Positions 48,901-58,034 of a stretch of DNA of 64,000 nucleotides are shown piece by piece. The DNA comes from Phytopseudomonas punonensis. Lineage in GTDB: Bacteria; Pseudomonadota; Gammaproteobacteria; Pseudomonadales; Pseudomonadaceae. Numbering within the stretch: the stretch's first letter is position 1; each line of letters starts with the position of its first letter. The position numbers and the translations under genes were made by a program. The notes beneath the pieces were generated by a model, which had not been told where the DNA came from, did not search any database, and saw only the letters and a program-made list of their open reading frames with translations. The stretch covers positions 374,115 to 438,114 of the forward strand of contig NZ_FRBQ01000001.1 of NCBI RefSeq assembly GCF_900142655.1, in the 5' to 3' direction.

Positions 48901-49917
48901 ATGAAAGCCGTCGCCTATCACCAGTCATTACCCATCGATAATCCCCAGGCTCTGCAGGACGTCCAACTGGATGCGCCAACACCCGGCCCGCGCGACCTGC
49001 TCGTCGAGGTGAAAGCCATCTCGGTCAACCCGGTGGACACCAAGATCCGTCGCAACGTGGCGCCCGAGGCCGGCCAGCCCAAGGTGCTTGGCTGGGATGC
49101 CACCGGCGTGGTCAAGGCTGTTGGCAGCGAGGTGACGCTGTTCAAGGTCGGTGACGAAGTGGCCTACGCCGGTGCCATCAACCGCGCCGGGGCCAACAGC
49201 GAGCTGCATGTGGTCGACGAGCGCATCGTCGGGCGCAAACCGGCCAGCCTGCCGTTCGCCGAAGCCGCCGCCCTGCCGCTGACCGCCATCACCGCCTGGG
49301 AACTGTTGTTCGACCGTCTGCAAGTGGCTGACGGCAGCGCCGACCAGGGCCAGAGCCTGCTGGTCATCGGCGCGGCTGGTGGCGTGGGTTCGATACTGGT
49401 GCAACTGGCCCGCCAGCTCACCGGGCTGACCGTGATCGGCACCGCTTCGCGCCCGGAAACCGAGGCCTGGGTACGCGAGCTGGGCGCCCACCACGTGATC
49501 GATCACCGCAAACCGCTGAACGAAGAACTGGTGCGTATCGGCATCCCCCAGGTCACCCACGTAGCCAGCCTGACCCAGACCGACCAGCACTACGACGCCA
49601 TCGTCGAAGCCCTCGCGCCGCAAGGCCGCCTGGCCCTGATCGATGACCCGCTGCAGCTGCTGGACGTGATGAAGCTCAAGCGCAAGAGCATCTCCCTGCA
49701 CTGGGAACTGATGTTCACCCGCTCGCTGTTCGAAACCGCCGACATGATCGAACAGCACCGCCTGCTCAACCGCGTGGCCGACCTGGTCGACGCCGGCACC
49801 CTGAAAACCACCCTGGGCGAACACTTCGGCACCATCAATGCCGACAACCTGCGCCGCGCCCATGCCCTGCTGGAAAGCGGCAAGGCCAAGGGCAAGATTG
49901 TGCTGGAAGGGTTCTGA
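48901..49917 (+). CDS. Zinc-type alcohol dehydrogenase-like / NADPH:quinone reductase (MDR family)
   Basis: 338 residues: GroES-like N-terminal part (MKAVAYHQSLPIDNPQALQD, VEVKAISVNPVDTKIRRN, LGWDATGVVKAVGSEV), then Rossmann fold LLVIGAAGGVGSILVQLARQL and HVIDHRKPLNEEL. It ends with VLEGF. Cys ligands for catalytic zinc are absent, as in the quinone-reductase branch despite the family name. Co-transcribed with the ABM gene; LysR control likely. Confidence 0.92.
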   Translation: MKAVAYHQSLPIDNPQALQDVQLDAPTPGPRDLLVEVKAISVNPVDTKIRRNVAPEAGQPKVLGWDATGVVKAVGSEVTLFKVGDEVAYAGAINRAGANSELHVVDERIVGRKPASLPFAEAAALPLTAITAWELLFDRLQVADGSADQGQSLLVIGAAGGVGSILVQLARQLTGLTVIGTASRPETEAWVRELGAHHVIDHRKPLNEELVRIGIPQVTHVASLTQTDQHYDAIVEALAPQGRLALIDDPLQLLDVMKLKRKSISLHWELMFTRSLFETADMIEQHRLLNRVADLVDAGTLKTTLGEHFGTINADNLRRAHALLESGKAKGKIVLEGF

Positions 49918-49924
49918 AGCTCCC

Positions 49925-50210
49925 GTAGGGTGGGTTAGCGACGCCAGACATAGCTGTATCAGCCTCCGCCATCTTGGTGCGTCGCGTAACCCACCAGCCG
50001 ATAGCAGCCATGACGCTCATGGTGGGTTACGGCGTATCGCCTTCCGCACAATCCTGAACATCTCTAACAGGCGCTTCACCCACCCTACGAAATCGAGGCA
50101 AACCCGCAGACGTAGGGTGGGTGGAGCGCCGCGTGGCACGATTTCAAAAATCCCATCTAATCAAGACGCGTCGCGTAACCCACCAATCGGTATCGACCGC
50201 CGGGAGCGTC
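49925..50210. repeat. Cluster of GTAGGGTGGGTTA-type palindromic repeats
   Basis: This gene-free stretch repeats GTAGGGTGGGTTA (49925-49937), TAACCCACC, GGTGGGTTA, CACCCACCCTACG, CGTAGGGTGGGTGGA and GTAACCCACC in alternating orientation. It can fold into large hairpins between the dehydrogenase gene and the frameshifted ChaN gene. No coding potential. Resembles REP/BIME-like clusters; related single units occur at 42287 and 44729. Confidence 0.65.
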
Positions 50211-50212
50211 GC

Positions 50213-51093
50213 CTACCGAAACTGCGCGCAATGATCCTCGGGCGGCAGTGCGGCGGTGTACCACACATAGTCCGCCTGCTCGGCCGTCACCGCTTTACCA
50301 ACCTCGGAGAGGATCAGCACCTGGGCGCCAGCCGGCTCGCCCAGGTCAACCAGGTGCAGCGGCACGCCTAGATCGCGGCGCACGTGAAAGGCGCCAGCGA
50401 ACAACATCGCCGGTACCGGCGCCTTTAACATTCTCTCGGCCATGCGCCTATCACGTTGCTGCTGCACAGCCAGCATTGCCGGCAACTGGCTAATCGGCAG
50501 CTTGTCGCAGTGCGACTCACGAATCTGCTCCAGCAGCGTTTTTTGCACTTCCTCGGCAGTCGAGGCCTCCCCCTGCAGAACCGGCTGCTGACGGTAGATG
50601 GCCATAATCTCGGCGCGGTCGAGGTTCGCCGCGCGCAGGGAATAATCCTGGGCCAGAGCGTGGCGCATAAGCGGGCCATAGAGCGCCCATGGCCAACCGT
50701 TGCTCCATTCCAGCGCCTTGGGCAGATCGGCGATCTGCAGGCCTTCGCGCAACTGCTGCTTCACGTCGTCGACCTGGAGCTGCTGGCTGCGAGCATTTCC
50801 AGCAACAGGCTACCTTGAGGCCGCCGCGCCTCCAGAGCACGCAGCAGCCAGAGCTGCAGGGCGTGATGATCGGGGTTGTCATGTTGCTCGCCAACCAGCA
50901 CCCGCGGCGCCGCTGCCAGCCGTGCGACAAGCTGCTCGGGCGTCAGGTGCGCGCCGCTGCGCAGATCGATGATCCGGCCCAGGTCGGCGTGCTCACGGCC
51001 CCGTGGGCTTTGCCACTCGGGCAAAGGCGCAAGGGCTGGCTGGCTCTGACAGGCGGCGAGCAACAGCAGCACGGATAACAACAACGTACGCAT
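50213..51093 (-). pseudogene. ChaN-family (Tiki-superfamily, heme-binding) lipoprotein, frameshifted
   Basis: Two overlapping frames together make one ChaN-type protein. The first (51093 down to 50761) has a lipobox LLAAC, LRSGAHLTPEQLVARLA and VLVGEQHDNPDHHALQL, then runs into a stop after LLLEMLAAS. The second continues in another frame with QQLQVDDVKQQLREGLQIAD, RHALAQDYSLRAANLDRAEI, AMLFAGAFHVRRDLGVPLHL. The frames switch at about 50784-50793. The span is 881 bases, so one missing base would restore a 293-residue protein. It is either a real deletion or a sequencing error. Located beside phuTUV, like the phuW position in P. aeruginosa, so a heme-related role is plausible. Confidence 0.8.
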
Positions 51094-51105
51094 CGGTTTT
51101 CCTTT

Positions 51106-51317
51106 AGAACCTGTTCACGATCTCGCGAGCTAGAGCCATACAAGGCCTAGGCGGCCCCACAAAAACAGGCGAGGAAGCGGAGTTTACGAGCTGTAAATGA
51201 GCATTACTCGCTCCGCTCGCCCTTCGGGCCGCGCTGAAGCGCGTTAGCCGCAAGCGGCTCTCCGAGCCTGTTTTTAACGCAGTAGGGCCGACGCGCAGCA
51301 GATCGTGAACAGGTTCT
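51106..51317. mobile_element. MITE-like element with perfect 18-bp terminal inverted repeats (copy A)
   Basis: 212 bases bounded by AGAACCTGTTCACGATCT and its exact reverse complement. The interior is palindromic and GC-rich (GCGGCCCCACAAAAACAGGC, TTTACGAGCTGTAAATGAGC) with no gene. A shorter copy lies at 25971-26051 and a partial one at the right window edge. Its right end overlaps the TAA stop codon of phuV. It lies between the ChaN gene and phuV, and may terminate or process their shared transcript. Confidence 0.8.
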
Positions 51318-52084
51318 TAGCGAGCAACGATCAACGGATGCCCTCGCTCGGGGTGCTGCTGCACTAGCACCTCGAGGCCGAACACCGCTTGTAGCGGTTC
51401 GGCACGCAACACTTCCGCTGGCAAGCCGACAGCATGCGTGCGGCCCTCGTCGAGCAACAGCAGGCGGTCGCAGTAGCGCGCCGCCAGATTCAGGTCATGG
51501 AGAATGACCATCACCGCGGCGCCCTGTTCGGCGAAGCGGCGCACGGCCTGCAGGGTAGTGTGCTGGTGCAGCGGGTCGAGCATGGAAGTGGGCTCGTCGA
51601 GCAGCAGCGTCTGTTCGGCGCCGCCCGGCCACAACTGCGCCAGCACCCGCGCCAGGTGCACGCGCTGACGCTCGCCACCGGACAGCTCCAGGTAGCTGCG
51701 CTCAGCCAGGTGCTCGGCATCGGCGGCCTGCAGCGCCTCGCGGACGATCTGCGCGTCACGCTCGCGGCCAGTGTCGTGGGGCATACGGCCCATCATCACC
51801 ACATCGCCGACGGCAAAACCGAAGCTCAGCGACGAACTCTGCGGCAGCACCGCCAGGCGGCGTGCGCGCTCCTTGCCCCGCCAGTCCGGCAGCGGGCGAC
51901 CGTCCAGGGTGACCTCGCCGGCAGCCGGGCTCAGTTCGCCGCACAGCGCACCGAGCAAGGTGCTCTTACCGGCGCCATTGGGCCCAAGCACACCGAGCAC
52001 CTGGCCGGGCTGCAGCCCGAGATCGATATCGATCAGCACCTGTTTGTCGCCACGCAGGATCGACAGCTTGCGCGCAGCTAGCAT
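51317..52084 (-). CDS. phuV: Heme ABC transporter ATP-binding protein
   Basis: 255-residue ATPase energising heme import across the inner membrane (HmuV/PhuV family). Walker [10 protein letters not shown] (about 37-45), Q-loop LPQSSSLSF, signature [18 protein letters not shown], Walker [13 protein letters not shown], switch His in [14 protein letters not shown] 52084 shares one base with the phuU stop (TGATG); the open frame upstream into phuU is a shadow. The stop TAA overlaps a MITE-like element. Confidence 0.95.
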   Translation of the reverse strand: MLAARKLSILRGDKQVLIDIDLGLQPGQVLGVLGPNGAGKSTLLGALCGELSPAAGEVTLDGRPLPDWRGKERARRLAVLPQSSSLSFGFAVGDVVMMGRMPHDTGRERDAQIVREALQAADAEHLAERSYLELSGGERQRVHLARVLAQLWPGGAEQTLLLDEPTSMLDPLHQHTTLQAVRRFAEQGAAVMVILHDLNLAARYCDRLLLLDEGRTHAVGLPAEVLRAEPLQAVFGLEVLVQQHPERGHPLIVAR

Positions 52085-53121
52085 CAGGTACGCCCCCGCA
52101 GCAGCAGATAAAGAAAGAACGGCGCGCCGATCAGGGCGGTGACGATGCCGATGGGCAGTTCGGCCGGCGAGAGGATTAATCGCGCGAACAAATCGGCCAG
52201 CAATAACAGGCTGGCACCCGCCAGCGCCGAAGCGGGCAGCAGTACACGGTGATCGGGCCCGACCAGCAGGCGCACCAGATGCGGCACCACCAGACCGATA
52301 AAACCGATCATTCCGGCCGCAGCCACCGCCGCCCCGACACCCAACGCGGTGCAGAACACCAGCTCGCGCTTGAGCCGCTCCACCGCCACGCCCAGGTGGC
52401 GCGCCTCGGACTCGCCGAGCAGCAGGGCATTCAGCGCCTGGGCGCGGCGCGGCAGCCACAGCGCCACGGCGATGGTCACCAGCAGCAACGGCCACAGCCG
52501 TGCATAGCTGGCGCCGTTGAGGCTACCGAGGTTCCAGAAGGTCAGGGTGCGCAGGGTGGCATCGTCGGCCAGGTAGGTGAACAGGCCGATGCAGGCGAAC
52601 GCCAGGGCATTGAGGGCGATGCCGGCAAGCAGCATGGTGGTGACGCTGGTCTGCCCGTTGCGGCGGCCAAGGCGATAGACCAGCGCCGTGACCACCAGGC
52701 CGCCGAGAAAGGCGCACAGCGATAGCAGATAAGGCGCAAACACCTCCGGCATCCCGCCCAAGGCCGCACCACCGACGATGGCGACTGCCGCGCCAAGGGC
52801 CGCGCCGCTGGAGACACCGATCAGCCCGGGGTCGGCCAGCGGGTTGCGAAACAGCCCCTGCATCGCCACGCCGCACAAGGCCAGCACCGCTCCGACCGCA
52901 AGGCCCAGCAGGGTACGCGGCATACGGATCTGCCCAAGGATCAGCTCCGCTTGCTGCAGGCCATCGGCCGCCAACGGCACACCGGCCAGGCGCAAGGCAG
53001 CGCGCAGGGTGTCCCCCAGCGGCAGGCTGACGGGGCCAAGCGCCAGTGACAGCCACAAGGCGAGCGCCAGCAGCAGCCCCAGTGCGATAAACAGTGAGCG
53101 CGGACTGATGGCTGCCTTCAT
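52084..53121 (-). CDS. phuU: Heme ABC transporter permease (FecCD family)
   Basis: 345 residues with about ten transmembrane helices: [85 protein letters not shown] and [20 protein letters not shown]. These are standard FecCD/BtuC permease motifs; it works as a dimer with PhuV and the binding protein PhuT. ATG overlaps the phuT stop by four bases (53118-53121). Confidence 0.95.
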   Translation of the reverse strand: MKAAISPRSLFIALGLLLALALWLSLALGPVSLPLGDTLRAALRLAGVPLAADGLQQAELILGQIRMPRTLLGLAVGAVLALCGVAMQGLFRNPLADPGLIGVSSGAALGAAVAIVGGAALGGMPEVFAPYLLSLCAFLGGLVVTALVYRLGRRNGQTSVTTMLLAGIALNALAFACIGLFTYLADDATLRTLTFWNLGSLNGASYARLWPLLLVTIAVALWLPRRAQALNALLLGESEARHLGVAVERLKRELVFCTALGVGAAVAAAGMIGFIGLVVPHLVRLLVGPDHRVLLPASALAGASLLLLADLFARLILSPAELPIGIVTALIGAPFFLYLLLRGRT

Positions 53122-54002
53122 GGTGTGGCGGGTTTGAGCGGCGCACGACCTGGGTAGAAGGCGGCGGACAGCTCGGCGAGACCTGCGGGAATACGTGGGC
53201 CAAGACCGCCGACCAACAGGGTCGGATCGATGGCCACCAGGCGCCCTGCCCTGCCGGCCTTGGTCGAGGCCAGCGCCGGGTTCTGCTTCAGCAGCGCCTG
53301 CCTGGCTTCATCACCGCCGAGGCGGCGGTCGGCGAAAATCACCACCTCGGGATCCAGCGCCAACAGCGCCTCGGTGGACAGCGTCTTGTAGCCGTCATGG
53401 GTGGTCAGGTTCCTGCCACCCGCGCGCTTGATCACCCAGGCAGCGGCAGTGTCCTTGCCGCCCGCCATGGGGCTGCTGCCGGCATGGCCGAGCAACAGCA
53501 GAACGGTCGGCGCCCGCGTTTCAGCCTGGGCCTTTGCCACCCAGGCAGCCTGTTCGTTCAGGCGGGTCTGATAGGCCGCGAACACGCTCTCGGCACGTGC
53601 CTCATCACCCAGCAGTGCACCGATGCGCTTGAGATTGCCATGCAGCACCTGCAGGTCGGCATCGGCAGGCAAGGTTTCGACCTTCACCCCCGCTGCCGCC
53701 AGTTGTGCCAGCACCGGTGGCGGGCCCATTTCCTCGGTGCCCAGCAGCACCTGCGGGCGCAAGGCGAGGATACCCTCGGCAGCCAACTGGCGCTGGTAAC
53801 CCACGCTCGGCAACTTCTGCAGCGAGGCCGGGTGCTGGCTGGTGGTGTCGACGCCGACTAGCTTGCCCTCACCGCCGAGTTCGACCACCCATTCGCTCAA
53901 CGAGCCACCGGCACTGACCCAGCGCTCTGGCAGGTTCTCGGCACTCGCCAGCGGCGACAACAGGCTGGCGAACAGGACGAATACGGCGAGGGGGCGGGCC
54001 AT
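53118..54002 (-). CDS. phuT: Periplasmic heme-binding protein
   Basis: 294-residue precursor with a signal peptide (cleaved about after LASA, residue 21) and a class III solute-binding fold: RWVSAGGSLSEWVVELG, GVDTTSQHPASLQKLPSVGYQRQLAAEG (the Tyr in GYQR is the likely heme ligand, as in P. aeruginosa PhuT), VLLLLGHAG, LDPEVVIFADRR. It carries heme from PhuR to the PhuUV permease. Overlaps phuU; 72 bases after phuS. Confidence 0.94.
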   Translation of the reverse strand: MARPLAVFVLFASLLSPLASAENLPERWVSAGGSLSEWVVELGGEGKLVGVDTTSQHPASLQKLPSVGYQRQLAAEGILALRPQVLLGTEEMGPPPVLAQLAAAGVKVETLPADADLQVLHGNLKRIGALLGDEARAESVFAAYQTRLNEQAAWVAKAQAETRAPTVLLLLGHAGSSPMAGGKDTAAAWVIKRAGGRNLTTHDGYKTLSTEALLALDPEVVIFADRRLGGDEARQALLKQNPALASTKAGRAGRLVAIDPTLLVGGLGPRIPAGLAELSAAFYPGRAPLKPATP

Positions 54003-54074
54003 GGAGCAACTCCGGAAGCAAGGTTCGTATCGAGCCGTCCGAATGCGCAGACGGCCAGGGCTGGCAATTTAGCG

Positions 54075-55136
54075 TCAGGCTGACAGGGCTGGGGTTTGCT
54101 CGGCCAGGCGCCGCCAGTCGTCACGCTCCGGCACGCCCGGTTTGCGTGCACCGAACAGCTGCAGGATCAGCTCGCCATTGGCATCGAAGGCTTCCCAGCT
54201 GGTGATCACCCCATCGGCGCTCGGCTTGCGCACGCGCCACAGCGTGTGAACGTCATTGGCCTTGAGGTGCAGGTTGAACTGCGGGTCCAGCACGTTGAAC
54301 CAGGTGTCCATCCATTTCAGGTTGCTGACCGGCCCGGTATGGATCTGGATGCAGTGGCGGTTGCCGACAAACACCATGATCGGCACCTCGGCCGCTGCCG
54401 CACGCTCGAACAGGCCGGGCAAGGCATCGGGCGCCAGCGGCTCGGCCCAGCCGCGACCGGCCAGGCGCAGCGCCTGAGTGCGGTTCGCGCCGTGGTTTTT
54501 CAGCAGGGCGAAGAAATGATGGGTGTCCTTCAGCGCGGCCCAGCCGGCGCGCAGCGACTCGCCGTCGATGGCTTCGTCCGGCTGCACGGCTGCGGGCTCC
54601 GGCATGGGCTTGAGCGCCAGCTCGGCGCTTTGCTGCTCATCGCGAAAACCTGCGACCAGCGGTTCCCAGGCGGCCAGCTCGCTGTGGTCGGTCAGGTAGA
54701 CCTTGTGCACGGCGGCGCCTTGATGATCGAACACCTGGACGCTGCGCAGCACGCCACGGGGCGTCTGTTCGACCACCGCAAAGGCGCTGGCCCAGCCGCT
54801 GAGGAACAGCCGCAGATCGATATCCGGCGACACCACCAGGCCCATCTGGCCATTACCGGCAATCGTCACCTCGCGGTAGACGCCCTTGCGCTCGTGCACG
54901 CAGGACTCGTTACGGGTCAGGGCCATCACTTGACCGAGCTCGCCGAGCGCCGGCAGTAAAGCTGCCCAGTCAGCGCGCAGGCGCACCGCATCCACAGCCA
55001 GGCGACTGGCCGTCAGCTCGCCCTCGCTGACACCCAGCTGCGCCGCGGCATCCCGAGCCCGCAGATGCGGCTGCTCGGCGCGCAGGTTCTGCCAGGCGGC
55101 ATACAGGCCTTCGCCGGCGACGGGTAGATCACTCAT
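54075..55136 (-). CDS. phuS: Cytoplasmic heme carrier / hemin-degrading factor PhuS (HemS/ChuX family)
   Basis: PhuS accepts incoming heme and delivers it to heme oxygenase. The 353 residues form two repeated HemS domains (about 20-170 and 205-350: GNGQMGLVVSPDIDLRLFL and GNRHCIQIHTGPVSNLKWM). A His pair in ALKDTHHFFALL near residue 210 matches the PhuS heme-ligand region. ATG 55136 has AAGGAG eight bases upstream; an earlier in-frame start at 55178 is unsupported. First gene of phuSTUV; divergent from phuR. Confidence 0.95.
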   Translation of the reverse strand: MSDLPVAGEGLYAAWQNLRAEQPHLRARDAAAQLGVSEGELTASRLAVDAVRLRADWAALLPALGELGQVMALTRNESCVHERKGVYREVTIAGNGQMGLVVSPDIDLRLFLSGWASAFAVVEQTPRGVLRSVQVFDHQGAAVHKVYLTDHSELAAWEPLVAGFRDEQQSAELALKPMPEPAAVQPDEAIDGESLRAGWAALKDTHHFFALLKNHGANRTQALRLAGRGWAEPLAPDALPGLFERAAAAEVPIMVFVGNRHCIQIHTGPVSNLKWMDTWFNVLDPQFNLHLKANDVHTLWRVRKPSADGVITSWEAFDANGELILQLFGARKPGVPERDDWRRLAEQTPALSA

Positions 55137-55259
55137 CACAGCAACTCCTTGTGGGCCCATCGACAGGTAGGGCGCCATGAATTGAAAAGGGTAAACGCCT
55201 TACACGGCGAGCGAAACCGCTATCAGGTGACGGATCCTAATCGACAAATAATCTCTTTT

Positions 55260-55278
55260 ACAAATAAGAATCATTAAT
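55260..55278. promoter_or_regulatory. Fur box between phuS and phuR
   Basis: The 19 bases match GATAATGATAATCATTATC at about 12 positions, with AATCATT intact, in an AT-rich patch of the divergent phuS/phuR region. Heme-uptake genes are Fur-controlled in pseudomonads, and fur lies in this window. Overlapping AATAATCTC just before it may be a second site. Confidence 0.7.
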
Positions 55279-55331
55279 ATTTAATCGGCCACCACGTCGC
55301 ATCGTATTCCGGCATGATCAAGGAGAATCGC

Positions 55332-57536
55332 ATGTCGAGTCGCCCGCCCTACCCGCTTCGCGCCTGCATGACCATCCTGCTGCTTGGCCCCGCGCTCGCC
55401 AGCGCAGAAATGCTGCAGTTGGAAAAAACCACGATCAGTGCAACCCGCACGGAACAGCCTGTCGATTCGGTCCCCAGTACCGTGACCGTGCTGACCGAGC
55501 AGGATATCGACCGCCAGAACGTGAAGAACATCCGCGATCTGGTGCGTTACGAGCCAGGGGTGTCGGTCAGTGGAACGGGCAGTCGCTTCGGCCTGGCGGG
55601 CTTCACCATTCGCGGCATCGGCGGCAATCGCATCCTCACCCAGGTGGATGGCGTGCCCGTGCCGGACGCCTTCGCCTTCGGGCCCTTCCTCGACGCGCGA
55701 CGCAACTATGTCGACCCGGATACCCTCAAGCGCGTGGAGATCATCCGCGGCCCGGCCAGCTCGCTGTACGGCAGCGATGCCATCGGTGGCGCGGTCAGCT
55801 TCATGACCAAGGATGCCGCCGACTACCTGGAAGCCGGCGACGACAGCTATGCCCGCCTGAAAACCGGTTACGACGGCGCCGACGATAGCTGGTCACGCAG
55901 TGCCACGTTTGCCGCCCGCCAGGGCCGGGTCGACGGCCTGCTGCACCTGGGGCGCCGTGATGGCCAGGCGCTCGACACCTTTGGCGGCCGAAGCGGGATT
56001 GGAGCAGCGCGCGAAGAGGCCAACCATCAGGATTACAAGGCCAACAACCTGCTCGCCAAGCTCGGCTGGGACTACCTCGACGAGGATCGTCTGCAGCTGA
56101 CCTACGAGCGCTACGAGGACGACGCCGATACCCGGGTGCTCAGCGAATACAGCAGCACGGCCACCGTGCGCACCTCGGACGCCACCGATAACACCGATCG
56201 CCAGCGGCTCAGCCTGCAGCACAGCTTCGCACTGGGCAGCGCGCTCGCCGACAAGGCCGAGTGGCAACTGAGCTATCAGCAAAGCCAGATTCGCCAGCGC
56301 ACCTACCAGCAGCGTTTCAGCGCTGGCGCCTTGCGCGAGCGCAGCCGTGACTCGACCTATCAGGAAGACCTGTGGGCGTTCAATGCCAAGCTCGACAAGA
56401 CCTTCGATACCGGCGCGGCGAGCCATCAGCTGATCTACGGCTTCGACCTCAAGCGCCTGGAAAGCAGTGACCTGCGCAAAGGCCGCGAAGTATTCGCCAG
56501 CAGCGGCCTGCCGGTTCCGGCCATCCCTGGCGATGAAACCTTCCCGCTCAGCGACTTCCCGGACCCGACCTCGACCGAATATGCCTTCTTCGTTCAGGAC
56601 AGCATCGATATCGGCCGCTGGACCCTGCTGCCCGGCTTGCGCTACGACCACTACGAGATGAAGCCGGAGGTGACGCAACACTACCTGAACAGTCAGCCGA
56701 TCAACCGCAACCCGGCCGATTACCGCGACGAGGCCATTTCACCCAAGCTCGGCATCACCTACCGGATCGACGACGCCCATAGCGTATATGGCCAATATGC
56801 CGCGGGCTTCCGCGCGCCGAACCCGGTGGATATCTTTGGCGAGTTCATCAACTTCGCGCGCAATTACCAGACCATCGCCAACCCGAGCCTCAAGCCCGAA
56901 ACCAGCGACAGTTACGAAGTCGGCCTGCGCGGCCAGTACGCAACAGGCGCCTTTGGCGTGGCGCTGTTCTACAACCGCTATGACGACTTCATCGAGCAGG
57001 TGACGCTGGCGAATGACCCAACCGGTGCCGGGCGCATGACCTTCCAGTACCAGAACCTCGATCGGGTCACCATTCGCGGCGCGGAAGCCCATGGTGAATT
57101 GCTGATGGACAGCCTTGGCATGCCAGCTGGCAGCCACCTGCGCAGCGCCATTGCCTATGCGCGCGGCAAGGACGAAGCGAGTGGCCAGCCGATCAACAGC
57201 ATCGACCCGCTCAAAGCCGTGCTGGGCCTCGGCTACGACGCGCCAAGCGGACGTTTTGGCGGCGAACTGACCTGGACGCTGGCAGCCGCCAAGAAACGCG
57301 TCGACCAAACGCAGATCGCCAACCAGTTCGAGCCCTCGGGCTACGGCACGCTGGATCTCAGTGCTTACTGGAACATCGGCTCCGGCATCTCGGTCAACGC
57401 CGGCCTGTTCAACCTGACGGACAAGCAGTACTGGCAATGGGGTGACGTGCGCAGCCTCACCGAAAACAGCCAGAGCCTTGGCCGTTACTCCCAGCCTGGG
57501 CGCCACGCGGCCTTCAACGTGGCCTGGGAAATCTGA
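55332..57536 (+). CDS. phuR: TonB-dependent heme receptor
   Basis: 734-residue outer-membrane precursor with a signal peptide (to about GPALASA), a TonB-box-like TTISATR, a plug domain (about 45-160: VRYEPGVSVSG, RGPASSLYGSDAIGGAVSF) and a 22-strand barrel ending in an aromatic-type terminal strand (FNVAWEI). Heme-receptor FRAP and NPxL boxes are present (GFRAPNPVDIF, IANPSLKPE). Between them there is no His but a Tyr in ARNYQT, in line with Tyr ligation in P. aeruginosa PhuR. ATG 55332 has AAGGAG six bases upstream; ATG 55314 overlaps that site. Confidence 0.95.
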   Translation: MSSRPPYPLRACMTILLLGPALASAEMLQLEKTTISATRTEQPVDSVPSTVTVLTEQDIDRQNVKNIRDLVRYEPGVSVSGTGSRFGLAGFTIRGIGGNRILTQVDGVPVPDAFAFGPFLDARRNYVDPDTLKRVEIIRGPASSLYGSDAIGGAVSFMTKDAADYLEAGDDSYARLKTGYDGADDSWSRSATFAARQGRVDGLLHLGRRDGQALDTFGGRSGIGAAREEANHQDYKANNLLAKLGWDYLDEDRLQLTYERYEDDADTRVLSEYSSTATVRTSDATDNTDRQRLSLQHSFALGSALADKAEWQLSYQQSQIRQRTYQQRFSAGALRERSRDSTYQEDLWAFNAKLDKTFDTGAASHQLIYGFDLKRLESSDLRKGREVFASSGLPVPAIPGDETFPLSDFPDPTSTEYAFFVQDSIDIGRWTLLPGLRYDHYEMKPEVTQHYLNSQPINRNPADYRDEAISPKLGITYRIDDAHSVYGQYAAGFRAPNPVDIFGEFINFARNYQTIANPSLKPETSDSYEVGLRGQYATGAFGVALFYNRYDDFIEQVTLANDPTGAGRMTFQYQNLDRVTIRGAEAHGELLMDSLGMPAGSHLRSAIAYARGKDEASGQPINSIDPLKAVLGLGYDAPSGRFGGELTWTLAAAKKRVDQTQIANQFEPSGYGTLDLSAYWNIGSGISVNAGLFNLTDKQYWQWGDVRSLTENSQSLGRYSQPGRHAAFNVAWEI

Positions 57537-57621
57537 GCACCAGCCCCTGGCGCACGCACATGCGCCCCTTCCATCGCCAGGCCGATGCGGGATAATCCCC
57601 CGCTCAGGCCTGGAGACACCG

Positions 57622-57939
57622 ATGATTCGTCTATGTGCCCCCCATGAGCTACCGGAAGCTCAGAGCCGGGGCTTTTGCGTTGAAGACATGCAACTGTTCG
57701 CCGTTCGCAAGGAGGGTGAGGTGTTCGTGTACCGCAACCGCTGCCCCCATCGCGGTGTGCCGCTGGAGTGGCAGGCCGATCAGTTTCTCGACCCCAGCGC
57801 CAGCCTGATCCAGTGCGCCCGGCACGGCGCGCTGTTTCTGATCGAGTCCGGCGAGTGCGTGGCGGGGCCGTGCGAAGGCGAAGCGCTGCACGCAATCGAC
57901 TGCCGAGAGGATGGCGAGGGGATCTGGGTCGATTTGTAG
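57622..57939 (+). CDS. Stand-alone Rieske [2Fe-2S] protein
   Basis: 105 residues consisting of one Rieske domain: CPHRGVPLEW (Cys and His ligands), CARHGALFLIESGECVAGPC (second Cys-x2-His pair) and a final strand. There is no signal peptide or membrane anchor, so it is cytoplasmic. Such small ferredoxins may serve oxygenases, but no oxygenase is adjacent. GGAG sits six to seven bases before ATG 57622. It lies downstream of phuR, which has no clear terminator, so it may be co-transcribed with it. Confidence 0.9.
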   Translation: MIRLCAPHELPEAQSRGFCVEDMQLFAVRKEGEVFVYRNRCPHRGVPLEWQADQFLDPSASLIQCARHGALFLIESGECVAGPCEGEALHAIDCREDGEGIWVDL

Positions 57940-57952
57940 GTCGAAACCTGGG

Positions 57953-58029
57953 TATCGCTTCGCTCAACACCCAGGCTACAAGAGCAACGCGCTCCCGTAG
58001 CCCGGGTCGAGCGCAGCGACACCCGGGAG
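57953..58029. repeat. Paired CCCGGGT/GCTTCGCTC-type palindromic repeats
   Basis: Two palindromes: CCTGGGTATCGCTTCGCTCA with CACCCAGG, then GCTCCCGTAGCCCGGGTCGA...CACCCGGGAGCGC. A related unit lies at 62234-62264. No gene; these resemble REP-like intergenic palindromes. They lie in the gap between the Rieske and sfsA genes, which converge there. Confidence 0.6.
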
Positions 58030-58034
58030 CGCCC

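Noticed and set aside
50784..50793. Programmed ribosomal frameshifting in the ChaN gene
   Set aside because: No slippery heptamer, stimulatory pseudoknot or known precedent in this family; a simple one-base deletion explains the data better.
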